The notes below the pieces were generated by a model. It was not told the DNA's origin, made no database searches, and was given only the letters and a program-made list of their open reading frames with translations. Position numbers and translations under genes: made by a program. Of a stretch of 53,855 bases of DNA, positions 36,776 to 45,446 are shown piece by piece. The stretch is taken from positions 1 to 53,855 of the forward strand of contig JAQXDK010000025.1 in the NCBI GenBank assembly GCA_029251405.1, in the 5' to 3' direction. How positions within the stretch are numbered: the stretch's first letter is position 1; each line of letters begins with the position of its first letter. This stretch comes from Flavobacteriales bacterium. GTDB lineage: Bacteria; Bacteroidota; Bacteroidia; Flavobacteriales_D; Parvicellaceae.

Positions 36776-38076
36776 ATAATCATATAGATAAATATTTAAC
36801 TTTTTTTCATCATCAAAAAATAGATTTAAAAAGTAAATTATTAATTGCTTGTTCTGGGGGATCAGACTCTATGGCTTTATTAGATTTAAGTTTTAGAGCA
36901 GGTTTAAATATCAATGTTGCTCATGTGAATTATCAACTAAGAATTAATGAAAATCTAAAAGAAGTTGAAACTATTCAAAATTACTGTCAAGAAAGAAATA
37001 TCAATTTACATATTAAAACAACGTCCATAAGTAAGATTAAAAATCTACAGAACGAAGCTAGAATTATTAGGTATGAATACTTCAATGAAGTAAAAGAAAA
37101 GTATCAATTAGATTATATAATAACAGGCCATCAAGAAAACGACAATCATGAAACATTTTTATTTAATGCCCTAAGAGGAAATGGACTTAATCGTTTAAAA
37201 GGAATAAGGGAAATAAATGATATTGTATTGAGGCCACTTTTAAATTTCTCGAAGACTGAAGTTGAAAAATACTTAGTTGAAAATGATGTCCCATTTAATT
37301 TAGACAGCAGTAATTTAAAATCTAAGTACGATAGAAATTACTTAAGGAATGATTTATTTAGCGTTATTAAAAACCGATTTCCTAATTACGAAAAAGGGCT
37401 AACTAAAACCATTACGTTTTTAAATGAAGATTATTATCTCTTGGAATTTTTGGTGAAAGAAAAATTAAAACATTTTGTTACTATAGAGAAAAATTATACA
37501 AAAATCCAATATGACAATACAATTCCTTTTCATCTATGGTCCCATTTTTTAAGAAAATATGGGTTTCATCACCAACAGATAAAAAAGTGGATTGAAGATC
37601 AACCAACAACAGGAAAATTTATAGAAAGTTCCAATTATCAACTCTTAAGTGATAGAAAATTTTGGATTCTAAAAAATACCGATTCAGAATCAAATTATTT
37701 AGAAGAATGTGATCTAGAAAAAAACAAGTCTATTAGTTATCCTATTTCATTAACTGGGCACCTAACTAAAACTATTAATTTCGAAAAATTTAATTCTCAA
37801 GTTGAATACTTTAACTATTCAAAACTTCTGTTTCCATTAAAAATAAGAAAATGGATAGATGGTGATAAAATTCAACCACTTGGTATGAAAGGTTCTAAAA
37901 AAGTGAGTGATTATTTAACTGATAAAAAAGTAAGCCAAATAGAAAGAAGAAATACTTATGTCTTAATTTCTGATAAAGATATTATTTGGATAATTGGGCA
38001 TGTAATCAATGAAAAATATAAAACTCCTAAAAATTCTAAAACTTCGTATAAATTAGTTTATAAGATTACAAATTAA
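36763..38076 (+). CDS. tilS: tRNA(Ile)-lysidine synthase
   Basis: A 437-residue N-type ATP pyrophosphatase with the PP-loop S31-G-G-S-D-S36 and an INVAHVNYQLR segment; RGNGLNRLKGIRE and RPLLNFSKTEV are typical of TilS. The C-terminal TilS domain is present (RKWIDGDKIQPLGMKGSKKV near the end). It modifies C34 of tRNA-Ile(CAU) to lysidine so that it reads AUA; essential in most bacteria. Last gene of the tatD-to-tilS run. Confidence 0.95.
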   Translation: MSTVDNHIDKYLTFFHHQKIDLKSKLLIACSGGSDSMALLDLSFRAGLNINVAHVNYQLRINENLKEVETIQNYCQERNINLHIKTTSISKIKNLQNEARIIRYEYFNEVKEKYQLDYIITGHQENDNHETFLFNALRGNGLNRLKGIREINDIVLRPLLNFSKTEVEKYLVENDVPFNLDSSNLKSKYDRNYLRNDLFSVIKNRFPNYEKGLTKTITFLNEDYYLLEFLVKEKLKHFVTIEKNYTKIQYDNTIPFHLWSHFLRKYGFHHQQIKKWIEDQPTTGKFIESSNYQLLSDRKFWILKNTDSESNYLEECDLEKNKSISYPISLTGHLTKTINFEKFNSQVEYFNYSKLLFPLKIRKWIDGDKIQPLGMKGSKKVSDYLTDKKVSQIERRNTYVLISDKDIIWIIGHVINEKYKTPKNSKTSYKLVYKITN

Positions 38077-38137
38077 ATTTAAGTGTACTTTAAACAACCT
38101 TTTTTATAATTACTCGTAACCTATTACCACACATAAT

Positions 38138-38155
38138 CAATCAAATTGTTGATTG
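38138..38155. repeat. Inverted repeat over the dsbD -33 box
   Basis: CAATCAA-ATTG-TTGATTG is a perfect inverted repeat with 7-base arms. Its right arm contains the TTG used as -33 element of the dsbD promoter, the usual place for a repressor operator. It is not an FNR/CRP-type box (arms are in the opposite order). Confidence 0.45.
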
Positions 38156-38178
38156 GATGAAATAACATTGTAAATTTG
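38149..38178 (+). promoter_or_regulatory. Bacteroidota-type promoter for dsbD
   Basis: TTG (38149-38151), a 19-base spacer and TAAATTTG (38171-38178), an exact TAnnTTTG -7 match, lie 14 bases before the dsbD ATG. Transcription would start within a few bases of 38184, giving a very short leader. Confidence 0.6.
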
Positions 38179-38191
38179 TAAAAATTTTTAA

Positions 38192-40255
38192 ATGCGCTTA
38201 AGAAATTTATTACTACTAATTTTCTCATTTTCAACCTTTTTTTCTGGAGAAAAACTTTTTTCACAAGAAATGGAGTTTCCGGAGGATAAAGTAAAATATG
38301 TTATAGAAGCTAAACAAAATGGGTGCGAAGTTACAGTAAATGCGATAATTGAAATAGAAGAAGATTGGCATATCAATGCCGCTAATCTTCCCTTGGAGAG
38401 TTTTTCTATCCCAACTGATTTATTTATTGATACATCATCTAATTTTACAGTCGATAAAATTATCGAAGAACCCGAATTTCACCACGTTTATGACGAAATT
38501 GCTAAAGAAGATCTTTATTTACATAGTGGTAATCTTACAATTTCAAGAAAAATATATGTAAAAACCAACTCCGATTTTACGCTTAAAGGATACTTCACAT
38601 TTCAAACTTGTGACGACAGTCATTGTCTCCCCCCTTATGATGGTCTCTTTGAAATTGAATTAAAAGGTTGTGATTTTGAACAATTCACGATTCCAAATAA
38701 AGTTGTTCAAGAAAAAATAGAAAGTGTAGAAAAAAATGTTGAAGAAAGTAATTCAAATGTTATCGATGCAACTGATACAGAGAGTAAGGCTTTAACCGAA
38801 ATCAAGGATGAAAAAACAAATAAAAAATCACTACTTGTTATATTTTTTCTTGCATTTTTAAGTGGTTTTGCTGCTTTATTAACTCCTTGTGTTTTTCCAA
38901 TGGTTCCTATGACGGTTAGTTTTTTCACAAAACAATCTCAAAATAAAACATCAGGTATTAGAAATGCTATTTTATACGGACTTAGTATTATTATTATCTA
39001 CGTTCTTTTAGGAACTATCATAACCGCAATATTTGGAGCAAGTTTCCTCAACTCATTATCTACAAATATTTATTTTAATTTATTTTTCTTTGTACTTCTA
39101 GTAGTTTTTGCTGTTTCATTTTTAGGTGCTTTTGATATTAACCTTCCCAACTCATGGGTGACTAAAGCCGATTCTGCCTCAAATAAAGGTGGGTTTTTAG
39201 GTATCTTTTTTATGGCTTTCACATTAGCTTTAGTATCTTTTTCATGTACAGGCCCAATTGTGGGTACATTATTAGTAGAATCCGCGACTATAGGAGGGAT
39301 AGGACCTTTCGTAGGAATGTTTGGATTCTCACTTGCATTAGCGCTTCCATTTGCATTATTTGCTGCTTTTCCTGGATGGTTGAACTCATTACCAAAATCT
39401 GGGGGTTGGTTGAATACTGTTAAGGTGTTTTTAGGTTTCTTAGAGTTAGCTCTAGCATTTAAATTTCTTTCCAATGCAGATTTAGTTTACCAAGGACACT
39501 TTTTAGAGCGTGAATTATTTATTGCTATTTGGGTAGGCATATTTTTTGTTTTAGCCCTTTACCTTTTTGGCTTCATTAAATTACCAAACGACAGTGCTAT
39601 CGACTCATTATCTGTCGGGAGAACAATACTGGGAACATCAATCCTCATCTTCGTATTTTATCTGATACCTGGGTTGTGGGGAGCACCTTTAAATCTTATA
39701 AGCGGTTTCCCTCCACCCATGAGCTATAGTGAATCTCCAACAGGTCTAAATTCTTCATCAGTAAATCATATTCAAGCGGTAGATAACACCCATTCAGGAC
39801 CTCAGGGAATTCCTGTTTTTCACAACCTTAGTGACGGATTAGCTTATGCTAAAAAAAATAACAAACCCACTTTTTTAGATTTTACTGGACACGCATGTGT
39901 TAATTGTAGAAAGATGGAAGAAAAGGTTTGGGGTGAAGATGGCGTACTGAATATATTAAGAGACAGTGTGGTAATAATATCTTTGTACGTTGATGATAAA
40001 AGACCTTTACCGGAAGAAGAACACGGAGAAGTTGAAATAGCACCAGGGAAAATAATTAATGTTACCACCATCGGTGATAAATGGAGCGCTTATCAAGCTA
40101 AGAAATATAAGGCATTATCACAACCCTACTATAGAATGTTAGACAAAGATGGTAACGATCTATCTAACGGGTCTGCAGATTATTTAAATCATGGTAATAA
40201 GGAAGATTTTCTAAATTGGTTAAGGGAGGGTATAAAAGAGTTCAAAACATCCTAA
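38192..40255 (+). CDS. dsbD: Protein-disulfide reductase DsbD (thiol:disulfide interchange)
   Basis: A 687-residue three-part protein. After the signal peptide comes a periplasmic DsbD-alpha-like domain (about 28-150) with the pair CDDSHC, then a CcdA-like membrane domain with eight or so spans and redox Cys C233 (LLTPCVFP) and C352 (SCTGPIVG), then a C-terminal thioredoxin-fold domain with C569-V-N-C572. It carries electrons from cytoplasmic thioredoxin to periplasmic thiols, including those of Sco-type and cytochrome c assembly proteins. All three Cys pairs are intact. Followed immediately by a second alpha-domain gene. Confidence 0.93.
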   Translation: MRLRNLLLLIFSFSTFFSGEKLFSQEMEFPEDKVKYVIEAKQNGCEVTVNAIIEIEEDWHINAANLPLESFSIPTDLFIDTSSNFTVDKIIEEPEFHHVYDEIAKEDLYLHSGNLTISRKIYVKTNSDFTLKGYFTFQTCDDSHCLPPYDGLFEIELKGCDFEQFTIPNKVVQEKIESVEKNVEESNSNVIDATDTESKALTEIKDEKTNKKSLLVIFFLAFLSGFAALLTPCVFPMVPMTVSFFTKQSQNKTSGIRNAILYGLSIIIIYVLLGTIITAIFGASFLNSLSTNIYFNLFFFVLLVVFAVSFLGAFDINLPNSWVTKADSASNKGGFLGIFFMAFTLALVSFSCTGPIVGTLLVESATIGGIGPFVGMFGFSLALALPFALFAAFPGWLNSLPKSGGWLNTVKVFLGFLELALAFKFLSNADLVYQGHFLERELFIAIWVGIFFVLALYLFGFIKLPNDSAIDSLSVGRTILGTSILIFVFYLIPGLWGAPLNLISGFPPPMSYSESPTGLNSSSVNHIQAVDNTHSGPQGIPVFHNLSDGLAYAKKNNKPTFLDFTGHACVNCRKMEEKVWGEDGVLNILRDSVVIISLYVDDKRPLPEEEHGEVEIAPGKIINVTTIGDKWSAYQAKKYKALSQPYYRMLDKDGNDLSNGSADYLNHGNKEDFLNWLREGIKEFKTS

Positions 40256-40696
40256 GTGAAACTTTTTTCCTCACTATCTTTCTTTTTATTTTTAAACTCC
40301 TTTTTTTCTCAAAACCCTATTTCTTGGGAAATAATTTACGAGAATTCTAGAAGCGAAATTTTATTTAACGCAGTAATTAAAAGTGGATGGCATTTATATG
40401 CTGTCAACGTCCCTGATCCAAATCACGGCCCACTTCCAACAAAATTTACCTTCAATGCAAACAAGAACTATTCGATAGTTGAAAAAATAAAACAAGAAAA
40501 TCCTATAAAAGAATTTGATAAAGAATTTGGTGTTAAAATTGCGTATTACAAAAACCAAACACAATTCATTCAACCAATTTTAAGTACTGAAAGTAGATTT
40601 AAACTATCAGGAGCTATAGAGTACATGACGTGTAACGAAGAAAAATGTTTGCCTTTCAACTATAAATTTGAAATTTTAATCAATCATCAAGATTAG
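40256..40696 (+). CDS. Stand-alone DsbD-alpha-like periplasmic protein
   Basis: A 146-residue exported protein: signal peptide (cleavage after FFSQ) and a single domain similar to the N-terminal domain of the preceding DsbD ([29 protein letters not shown], and a C-x4-C pair in [11 protein letters not shown]). It probably exchanges electrons with the DsbD membrane core or replaces its alpha domain. The start is a GTG directly after the dsbD stop (TAAGTG). The 3' end overlaps metH by 17 bases on the other strand. Confidence 0.82.
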   Translation: MKLFSSLSFFLFLNSFFSQNPISWEIIYENSRSEILFNAVIKSGWHLYAVNVPDPNHGPLPTKFTFNANKNYSIVEKIKQENPIKEFDKEFGVKIAYYKNQTQFIQPILSTESRFKLSGAIEYMTCNEEKCLPFNYKFEILINHQD

Positions 40697-43394
40697 GTGA
40701 AAGCCATTTTCTCATGACAGAAATTTCTTCTTTTTTTCTATTACTCAAATCCTTTATTTGATCCATTTTAATTTTCCCCAGACCAAAATATTTAGACTCC
40801 GGATGACTAAAATACCAACCAGATACCGAGGACGCTGGATACATAGCTAATGACTCGGTTAAACATACCCCAACATTATTTTGGGCGTCTAACAAATTAA
40901 AAATAGTTGTTTTCTCAGTATGGTCTGGGCATGCAGGATAACCAGGAGCAGGTCTAATTCCTTTGTATTTTTCTCTAATTAACTCATCATTTGAAAGCTC
41001 TTCTTCTTTAGAGTATCCCCAATATTGTTTTCTAACCTTTTCATGTAAATACTCAGCAGCAGCTTCTGCCATTCTATCAGCAATAGCTTTTATCATTATA
41101 GCGTTGTAGTCGTCTAAATTATTTTCAAATTCCTTAGCAATTTCATCTATATTTTTACCAGCTGTTACTACAAAAGCTCCTATATAATCTTTCTTATCAG
41201 AGGATTTAGGAGCAATGAAATCCGCCAAAGACATGTTGTAAGCTTTAGAAGATTTTTTAGTTTGTTGTCTTAAGCTGTGTGAAACTCCAATTTGTTGACC
41301 AGATTCATCTAGAATAAAAATATCATCATCAATACTGTAAGCTTCCCAAAAACCAAAAACAACTTGAACTTCTAACCAGTTTTTATCTAAAGCTTCTTGC
41401 AGCATCTTATGAGCATCTTTAAATAATTTTTGTGCTTCTTCTCCCACAATTTCATCGTCTAATATTTTAGGATATCTTCCATGAAGTTCCCAGGTTTGAA
41501 AAAATGGAGTCCAGTCAATATAAGAGGCTATTTCAGAAGACGAAAAATTATTAATTTTTTGTATACCTTTTAGCTTTGGTTCGACAGCCTTATAATCCTT
41601 CCAATCTATTGAGTACTTATTGCTTCTTGCTTCTTGAATAGTAAGATATATTTTTTCTGTTCTCTTTTTAAAATGGTAATCTCTTAATATTTGATATTCT
41701 TTTTGAATATTTTCAATAAAGTCTTCTTTTTTGTCTCCTAATAAACTTCCCGCAACAGGAACAGATCTTGAAGCATCTAAGACGTGAATTGTAGGGCTAG
41801 ATGGTAATTCTTTTTCTATTTTAACAGCCGTATGTACTCTTGAAGTTGTAGCGCCACCAATTAGAAGAGGGACATGGACTTTATTTTTTTCCATTTCCTT
41901 AGCTACATCTATCATTTCGTCTAGGGATGGTGTAATTAACCCACTTAAACCTATAATATCAACATTGTATCTAACAGCTTCTCGAATAATTTTATCTGCA
42001 CTAACCATCACCCCTAAATCTATGATTTCATAATGATTGCAACCCAATACGACTCCAACAATATTTTTCCCAATATCATGCACATCTCCCTTAACTGTTG
42101 CTAATAATATTTTTCCTTTAGTTAATAATTTACCTCCCTTTTCTTTTTCAATAAATGGGGTTAAATAGGCAACTGCTTTTTTCATGACTCTAGCAGATTT
42201 CACTACTTGAGGAAGAAACATTTTCCCTTCTCCAAATAAATCACCTACTGTATTCATCCCATTCATTAAAGGGCCTTCAATCACCTCTATAGGTCTAGAT
42301 GCTTTTTGTCTTACTTCTTCAACATCTTCAATAATAAACTCTGTAATACCTTTAATTAATGAATATTCTAACCTTTTTTCTACAGTATATTCTCTCCATT
42401 CAGCTTTTTTAACCTCGCTTTTGGCAACTCCTTTTATATTTTGAGCGAAGGAAAGTAATTCTTCTGTGGCATTTTCTGATCTATTTAGAAGAACATCTTC
42501 CACCTTTTTCAGAAGGTCTTTAGGAATATCGTCATATATTTCTAACATAGAAGGATTGACGATTCCCATATCCATTCCTTCATTAATAGCATGATAAAGA
42601 AATGCAGAATGCATGGCTTCTCTAACAACGTTATTACCCCGAAAAGAAAAAGAAACATTACTAATGCCACCACTAATATGAGCAGCAGGAAGGTTCTCTC
42701 GGATCCATCTAGTCGCTTTGAAAAAATCAACTGCATTATTTTTGTGTTCATCCATTCCTGTTGCAACAGGAAAAACATTGGGATCAAATATTATATCTTC
42801 AGCTGGAAAGCTTAACTCATTAACTAAAATAGTATAAGATCTTTCACATATTTCAATCCTTCTTTCATAAGAATCAGCCTGACCATTTTCATCAAAAGCC
42901 ATGACAATTACAGCAGCTCCAAATTGCTTTATTAATTTAGCTTGCTTTTTAAATTGTTCTTCTCCTTCTTTTAAAGAAATGGAATTAACAACACCTTTGC
43001 CTTGTATACATTTTAAACCTGCTTCAATAATTTTCCATTTAGAAGAATCAATCATAACTGGTATTCTCGAAATATCAGGTTCAGCAGCTATTAAATTTAG
43101 GAACCTTACCATGGCGGCTTCACCGTCTAGCATGCCTTCATCCATATTTACGTCTAAAATTTGGGCACCTCCTTCAACTTGTTCCCTAGCTACGTCAATA
43201 GCTTCGTCAAATTTTTCTTCTTTTATCAATCGAAGAAATTTTTTTGAACCTGTAACATTCGTTCGTTCTCCAACATTTACAAAATTTCTCTCAGGATTAA
43301 AAACTAAAGGTTCCAAGCCACTTAATTTCATGAAAGGATAGTTGTTCCACTTAAACTTGTATTTATCTTGATATGGTTTTAATAGACTTTCCAC
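40680..43394 (-). CDS. metH: Methionine synthase, pterin/cobalamin/activation part of a split MetH
   Basis: A 904-residue protein equal to MetH without its homocysteine-binding domain. Order: pterin-binding domain ([14 protein letters not shown] onwards), cap and B12-binding domains with the DxHxxG motif G-D-V-H439-D-I-G and later [13 protein letters not shown], then the AdoMet activation domain ([31 protein letters not shown]). It transfers the methyl group of 5-methyl-THF via cobalamin. The homocysteine half is encoded just upstream, separated by four bases, so both are under the SAM riboswitch. Split MetH is common in flavobacteria and is not a frameshift: each half has its own start and stop. 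Confidence 0.95.
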   Translation of the reverse strand: MESLLKPYQDKYKFKWNNYPFMKLSGLEPLVFNPERNFVNVGERTNVTGSKKFLRLIKEEKFDEAIDVAREQVEGGAQILDVNMDEGMLDGEAAMVRFLNLIAAEPDISRIPVMIDSSKWKIIEAGLKCIQGKGVVNSISLKEGEEQFKKQAKLIKQFGAAVIVMAFDENGQADSYERRIEICERSYTILVNELSFPAEDIIFDPNVFPVATGMDEHKNNAVDFFKATRWIRENLPAAHISGGISNVSFSFRGNNVVREAMHSAFLYHAINEGMDMGIVNPSMLEIYDDIPKDLLKKVEDVLLNRSENATEELLSFAQNIKGVAKSEVKKAEWREYTVEKRLEYSLIKGITEFIIEDVEEVRQKASRPIEVIEGPLMNGMNTVGDLFGEGKMFLPQVVKSARVMKKAVAYLTPFIEKEKGGKLLTKGKILLATVKGDVHDIGKNIVGVVLGCNHYEIIDLGVMVSADKIIREAVRYNVDIIGLSGLITPSLDEMIDVAKEMEKNKVHVPLLIGGATTSRVHTAVKIEKELPSSPTIHVLDASRSVPVAGSLLGDKKEDFIENIQKEYQILRDYHFKKRTEKIYLTIQEARSNKYSIDWKDYKAVEPKLKGIQKINNFSSSEIASYIDWTPFFQTWELHGRYPKILDDEIVGEEAQKLFKDAHKMLQEALDKNWLEVQVVFGFWEAYSIDDDIFILDESGQQIGVSHSLRQQTKKSSKAYNMSLADFIAPKSSDKKDYIGAFVVTAGKNIDEIAKEFENNLDDYNAIMIKAIADRMAEAAAEYLHEKVRKQYWGYSKEEELSNDELIREKYKGIRPAPGYPACPDHTEKTTIFNLLDAQNNVGVCLTESLAMYPASSVSGWYFSHPESKYFGLGKIKMDQIKDLSNRKKEEISVMRKWLSPNLDD

Positions 43395-43398
43395 AGTT

Positions 43399-44391
43399 TT
43401 AATAGATTTTTCTTGGAGTATATTGAGCAGCTAATTCTGAAATAGCTTTTATATGGCTTGGGGTTGTACCACAACATCCCCCAATTATATTAACCAAATT
43501 ATCGTCTAGAAATAATTTAATTTGTTCTACCATTTTTTCAGGTGTTTCTTCATATTCTCCAAATTCATTGGGCAATCCTGCATTAGGATGGGCACTTACA
43601 AAAAAGGAAGCGTTTCTTGATAGTGTTTTCAAGTAGGGTTGCATATCTGCTGCTCCTAAAGCACAATTTAAGCCGATACTAAATAGCGGGAAATGCGACA
43701 TTGAAATTAAAAAAGCCTCTGTTGTTTGACCTGTCAAAGTTCGTCCACTTGCATCTGTAATAGTGCCTGAAACCATAACTGGTACGGATTTATTTTGTTT
43801 TTGAAAAACTTCTTCAACTGCAAACAACGCAGCTTTAGCATTTAATGTATCAAACACCGTTTCAATTAAAAGTAAATCTACTCCACCATCCAATAAAGCG
43901 GCTACTTGCTCTTGATATGCAATATTTAATTCATCAAACGATGTATTTCTGAATCCAGGATCATTTACGTCTGGTGAAATAGAAGCAGTTCTATTCGTTG
44001 GTCCAATAGATCCAGCAACGAACCTTGGTTTATTGGGCTCTTTACTGGTAAAATTAAAAGCAATTTCTTTAGCAATTTTTGCACTATGAAAATTGATATC
44101 ATAGACATATTTCTCTAAACCGTAGTCTGACTGAGCAATGCTAGTCCCTGAAAAAGTATTGGTTTCAACAATGTCTGCTCCAGATTGAAAATAAGCACTG
44201 TGAATATCTTTAATAATATCTGGTCTGGTTAAACTTAGTAAGTCATTATTGCCTTTCAGCGGACTATTATGCCCTTCAAACCAGTTTTTTCTAAAGTCCA
44301 GTTCTTCTAACTTATGGCGTTGAATCATGGTCCCCATGGCACCGTCTAAAACCAATATTTTATGTTTTGCAATACTTAATATATCATTCAT
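43399..44391 (-). CDS. Homocysteine S-methyltransferase domain, N-terminal part of split MetH
   Basis: A 330-residue Zn-dependent homocysteine-binding barrel ([19 protein letters not shown] at the start; Zn cysteines in GLNCALGA and in GGCCGTTP near the end). It works with the 904-residue protein encoded downstream. The open frame has an earlier ATG at 44418, but that codon lies in the loop of the riboswitch terminator and encodes nine residues foreign to the family; ATG 44391, nine bases after the U-tract, is the likely start. Confidence 0.9.
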   Translation of the reverse strand: MNDILSIAKHKILVLDGAMGTMIQRHKLEELDFRKNWFEGHNSPLKGNNDLLSLTRPDIIKDIHSAYFQSGADIVETNTFSGTSIAQSDYGLEKYVYDINFHSAKIAKEIAFNFTSKEPNKPRFVAGSIGPTNRTASISPDVNDPGFRNTSFDELNIAYQEQVAALLDGGVDLLLIETVFDTLNAKAALFAVEEVFQKQNKSVPVMVSGTITDASGRTLTGQTTEAFLISMSHFPLFSIGLNCALGAADMQPYLKTLSRNASFFVSAHPNAGLPNEFGEYEETPEKMVEQIKLFLDDNLVNIIGGCCGTTPSHIKAISELAAQYTPRKIY

Positions 44392-44399
44392 ATTATGCC

Positions 44400-44430
44400 A
44401 AAAAAAAATCTCTTTCATATGAAAGAGATT
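44400..44430 (-). terminator. Riboswitch-controlled intrinsic terminator before split metH
   Basis: Bases 44407-44430 form a perfect 24-base palindrome (10-bp stem, ATAT loop), followed on the minus strand by nine T residues in total (44408-44400). Its 5' arm CTCTTTC can instead pair with GATAAGAG at the 3' end of the riboswitch P1 helix, giving an antiterminator with one bulge. This is the expected expression platform for SAM-dependent termination. Confidence 0.88.
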
Positions 44431-44452
44431 GAATATTTTTTAAACTTCAACT

Positions 44453-44543
44453 CTTATCTTGATAATACTATCTGGAATTAGCACCTACCTCTTGGGGTTG
44501 CTAAGGTTTCTAAGGGCCATATCCCTCCACCTTTCTTGATAAG
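44453..44543 (-). ncRNA. SAM-I (S-box) riboswitch
   Basis: About 91 bases on the minus strand match the SAM-I aptamer: P1 arms CTTATC (44543-44538) and GATAAG (44458-44453), the GGTGGAGGGATATGGCCC core, GAAACCTTAGCAACC and AGGTGCTAATTCC. All parts needed for SAM binding are present in the right order. With the terminator just downstream, high SAM should stop transcription of both metH genes. Confidence 0.95.
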
Positions 44544-44559
44544 TTTTAAAGAACTGTAA

Positions 44560-44589
44560 CAAATATATAACTTAGAGTAAAAAAAGCAA
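44560..44589 (-). promoter_or_regulatory. Bacteroidota-type promoter for the SAM riboswitch/metH operon
   Basis: On the minus strand TTG (44589-44587), a 19-base spacer and TATATTTG (44567-44560) match the phylum consensus exactly. Transcription would start near 44553, about ten bases before the riboswitch P1 helix, which fits its position well. Confidence 0.65.
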
Positions 44590-44597
44590 GTTATAGT

Positions 44598-44840
44598 TTA
44601 AGAATTAACTTTTAATGATTTATAAACCTTTAATATTTTTTTTCTGAATAAAAAAAACAATATAATGTATGGAATAATCATTAGAAATAATATTCCTGTA
44701 TTTAAACCATTTCCTGTGGTGAAATCTTCATTAGAACTATTTATTATTTGAGCTCTGCAAGTAGAACAACCCTGAGAAATTAAGTTCAAATGAAACATAA
44801 TAAATAAAAAAACTACTGCTATTTTATTTAATAATCTCAT
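44598..44840 (-). CDS. Small CxxC membrane protein of the cytochrome oxidase cluster
   Basis: An 80-residue product. The start at ATG 44840 overlaps the DUF420 stop as ATGA and gives a proper signal peptide; a longer frame to 44900 would add 20 residues inside the DUF420 gene and is unlikely. Cleavage after LISQ would leave a mature N-terminus GCSTCRAQ with two cysteines, followed by one membrane span (about 49-66) and a basic tail. I recall the CSTCRAQ-type protein beside oxidase genes in other flavobacteria, but it has no named function. A role in copper handling or oxidase assembly is inference. Confidence 0.72.
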   Translation of the reverse strand: MRLLNKIAVVFLFIMFHLNLISQGCSTCRAQIINSSNEDFTTGNGLNTGILFLMIIPYIILFFLFRKKILKVYKSLKVNS

Positions 44841-45385
44841 AGGTAATATGGTGAAATTAAAATGTAAACGACAACTCCTGTAACGGCAACATAAAGCCAT
44901 ACTGGATACACATACCTAGCAAGTTTTTTGTGCCTTCCGAACTCCGCAATTGAAGCTCTGTAAGCAGTAAACAAAATAAACGGTAAAGACAAGCCTGCTA
45001 GTATGATGTGAGATACAAGAATGAAGTAATAAATGGTTTTAATGGTTCCTTCTCCCATAAATGGCGTGCTTTCAGCTAGAAGGTGATGGGCTATGTATGA
45101 TAATAGAAACAAAACAGACAGAACGATTGAAAGATTCATTACTTTCTTGTGAAAAAGATATTTTTTTCCTTTGATAAAAATCAGACCTAAAACTAGTAAT
45201 ATTGAAACAATCCCGTTGATTATCGCGTTAATTTTCGCAAATATATGGGGGTCAAAACTAACTTCAATTTTTAAATTTAATTCATGTAAAAATACGACTG
45301 CTAGAAAGACTATAGCTGATACTGAGATAATGAAAATATTAGCTTTTCTATCGTTCTTAGAAATTGATGGAGCTGGTAAATTCAT
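44837..45385 (-). CDS. DUF420 membrane protein (cytochrome oxidase assembly, CtaM-like)
   Basis: A 182-residue protein with about five membrane segments and conserved His residues (FLHEL, IAHHLLAE, VSHIILAG) typical of DUF420. A member of this family in Staphylococcus (CtaM) is needed for heme-copper oxidase maturation. Position after Sco and subunit genes supports the same job. Its stop overlaps the small CxxC gene. Confidence 0.85.
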   Translation of the reverse strand: MNLPAPSISKNDRKANIFIISVSAIVFLAVVFLHELNLKIEVSFDPHIFAKINAIINGIVSILLVLGLIFIKGKKYLFHKKVMNLSIVLSVLFLLSYIAHHLLAESTPFMGEGTIKTIYYFILVSHIILAGLSLPFILFTAYRASIAEFGRHKKLARYVYPVWLYVAVTGVVVYILISPYYL

Positions 45386-45446
45386 AATTTAAATTTAAGT
45401 AAAACTAAAGTAAATTTTATTTCAAAATAAAATTTGGATATGAAAA

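Noticed and set aside
38138-38155. FNR/CRP-type box before dsbD
   Set aside because: The arms read ATCAA-N4-TTGAT, the reverse of the TTGAT-N4-ATCAA FNR consensus; kept only as a generic inverted repeat.
39070-39474. 134-residue antisense ORF inside dsbD
   Set aside because: It is a shadow of the low-complexity membrane region of dsbD with no protein-like motifs of its own.
42901-43341. 146-residue antisense ORF inside metH
   Set aside because: It mirrors the conserved pterin-binding domain on the other strand; composition fits a shadow frame.
40680-44391. MetH broken by a frameshift
   Set aside because: Both halves have complete domains, own start and stop codons, and the split form is known in this group.
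44392-44418. Earlier ATG for the metH N-terminal gene
   Set aside because: It lies in the loop of the riboswitch terminator and adds residues not found in the family.
44841-44900. Longer N-terminus for the small CxxC protein
   Set aside because: It lies inside the DUF420 gene and would bury the signal peptide; ATG 44840 is coupled to the DUF420 stop.
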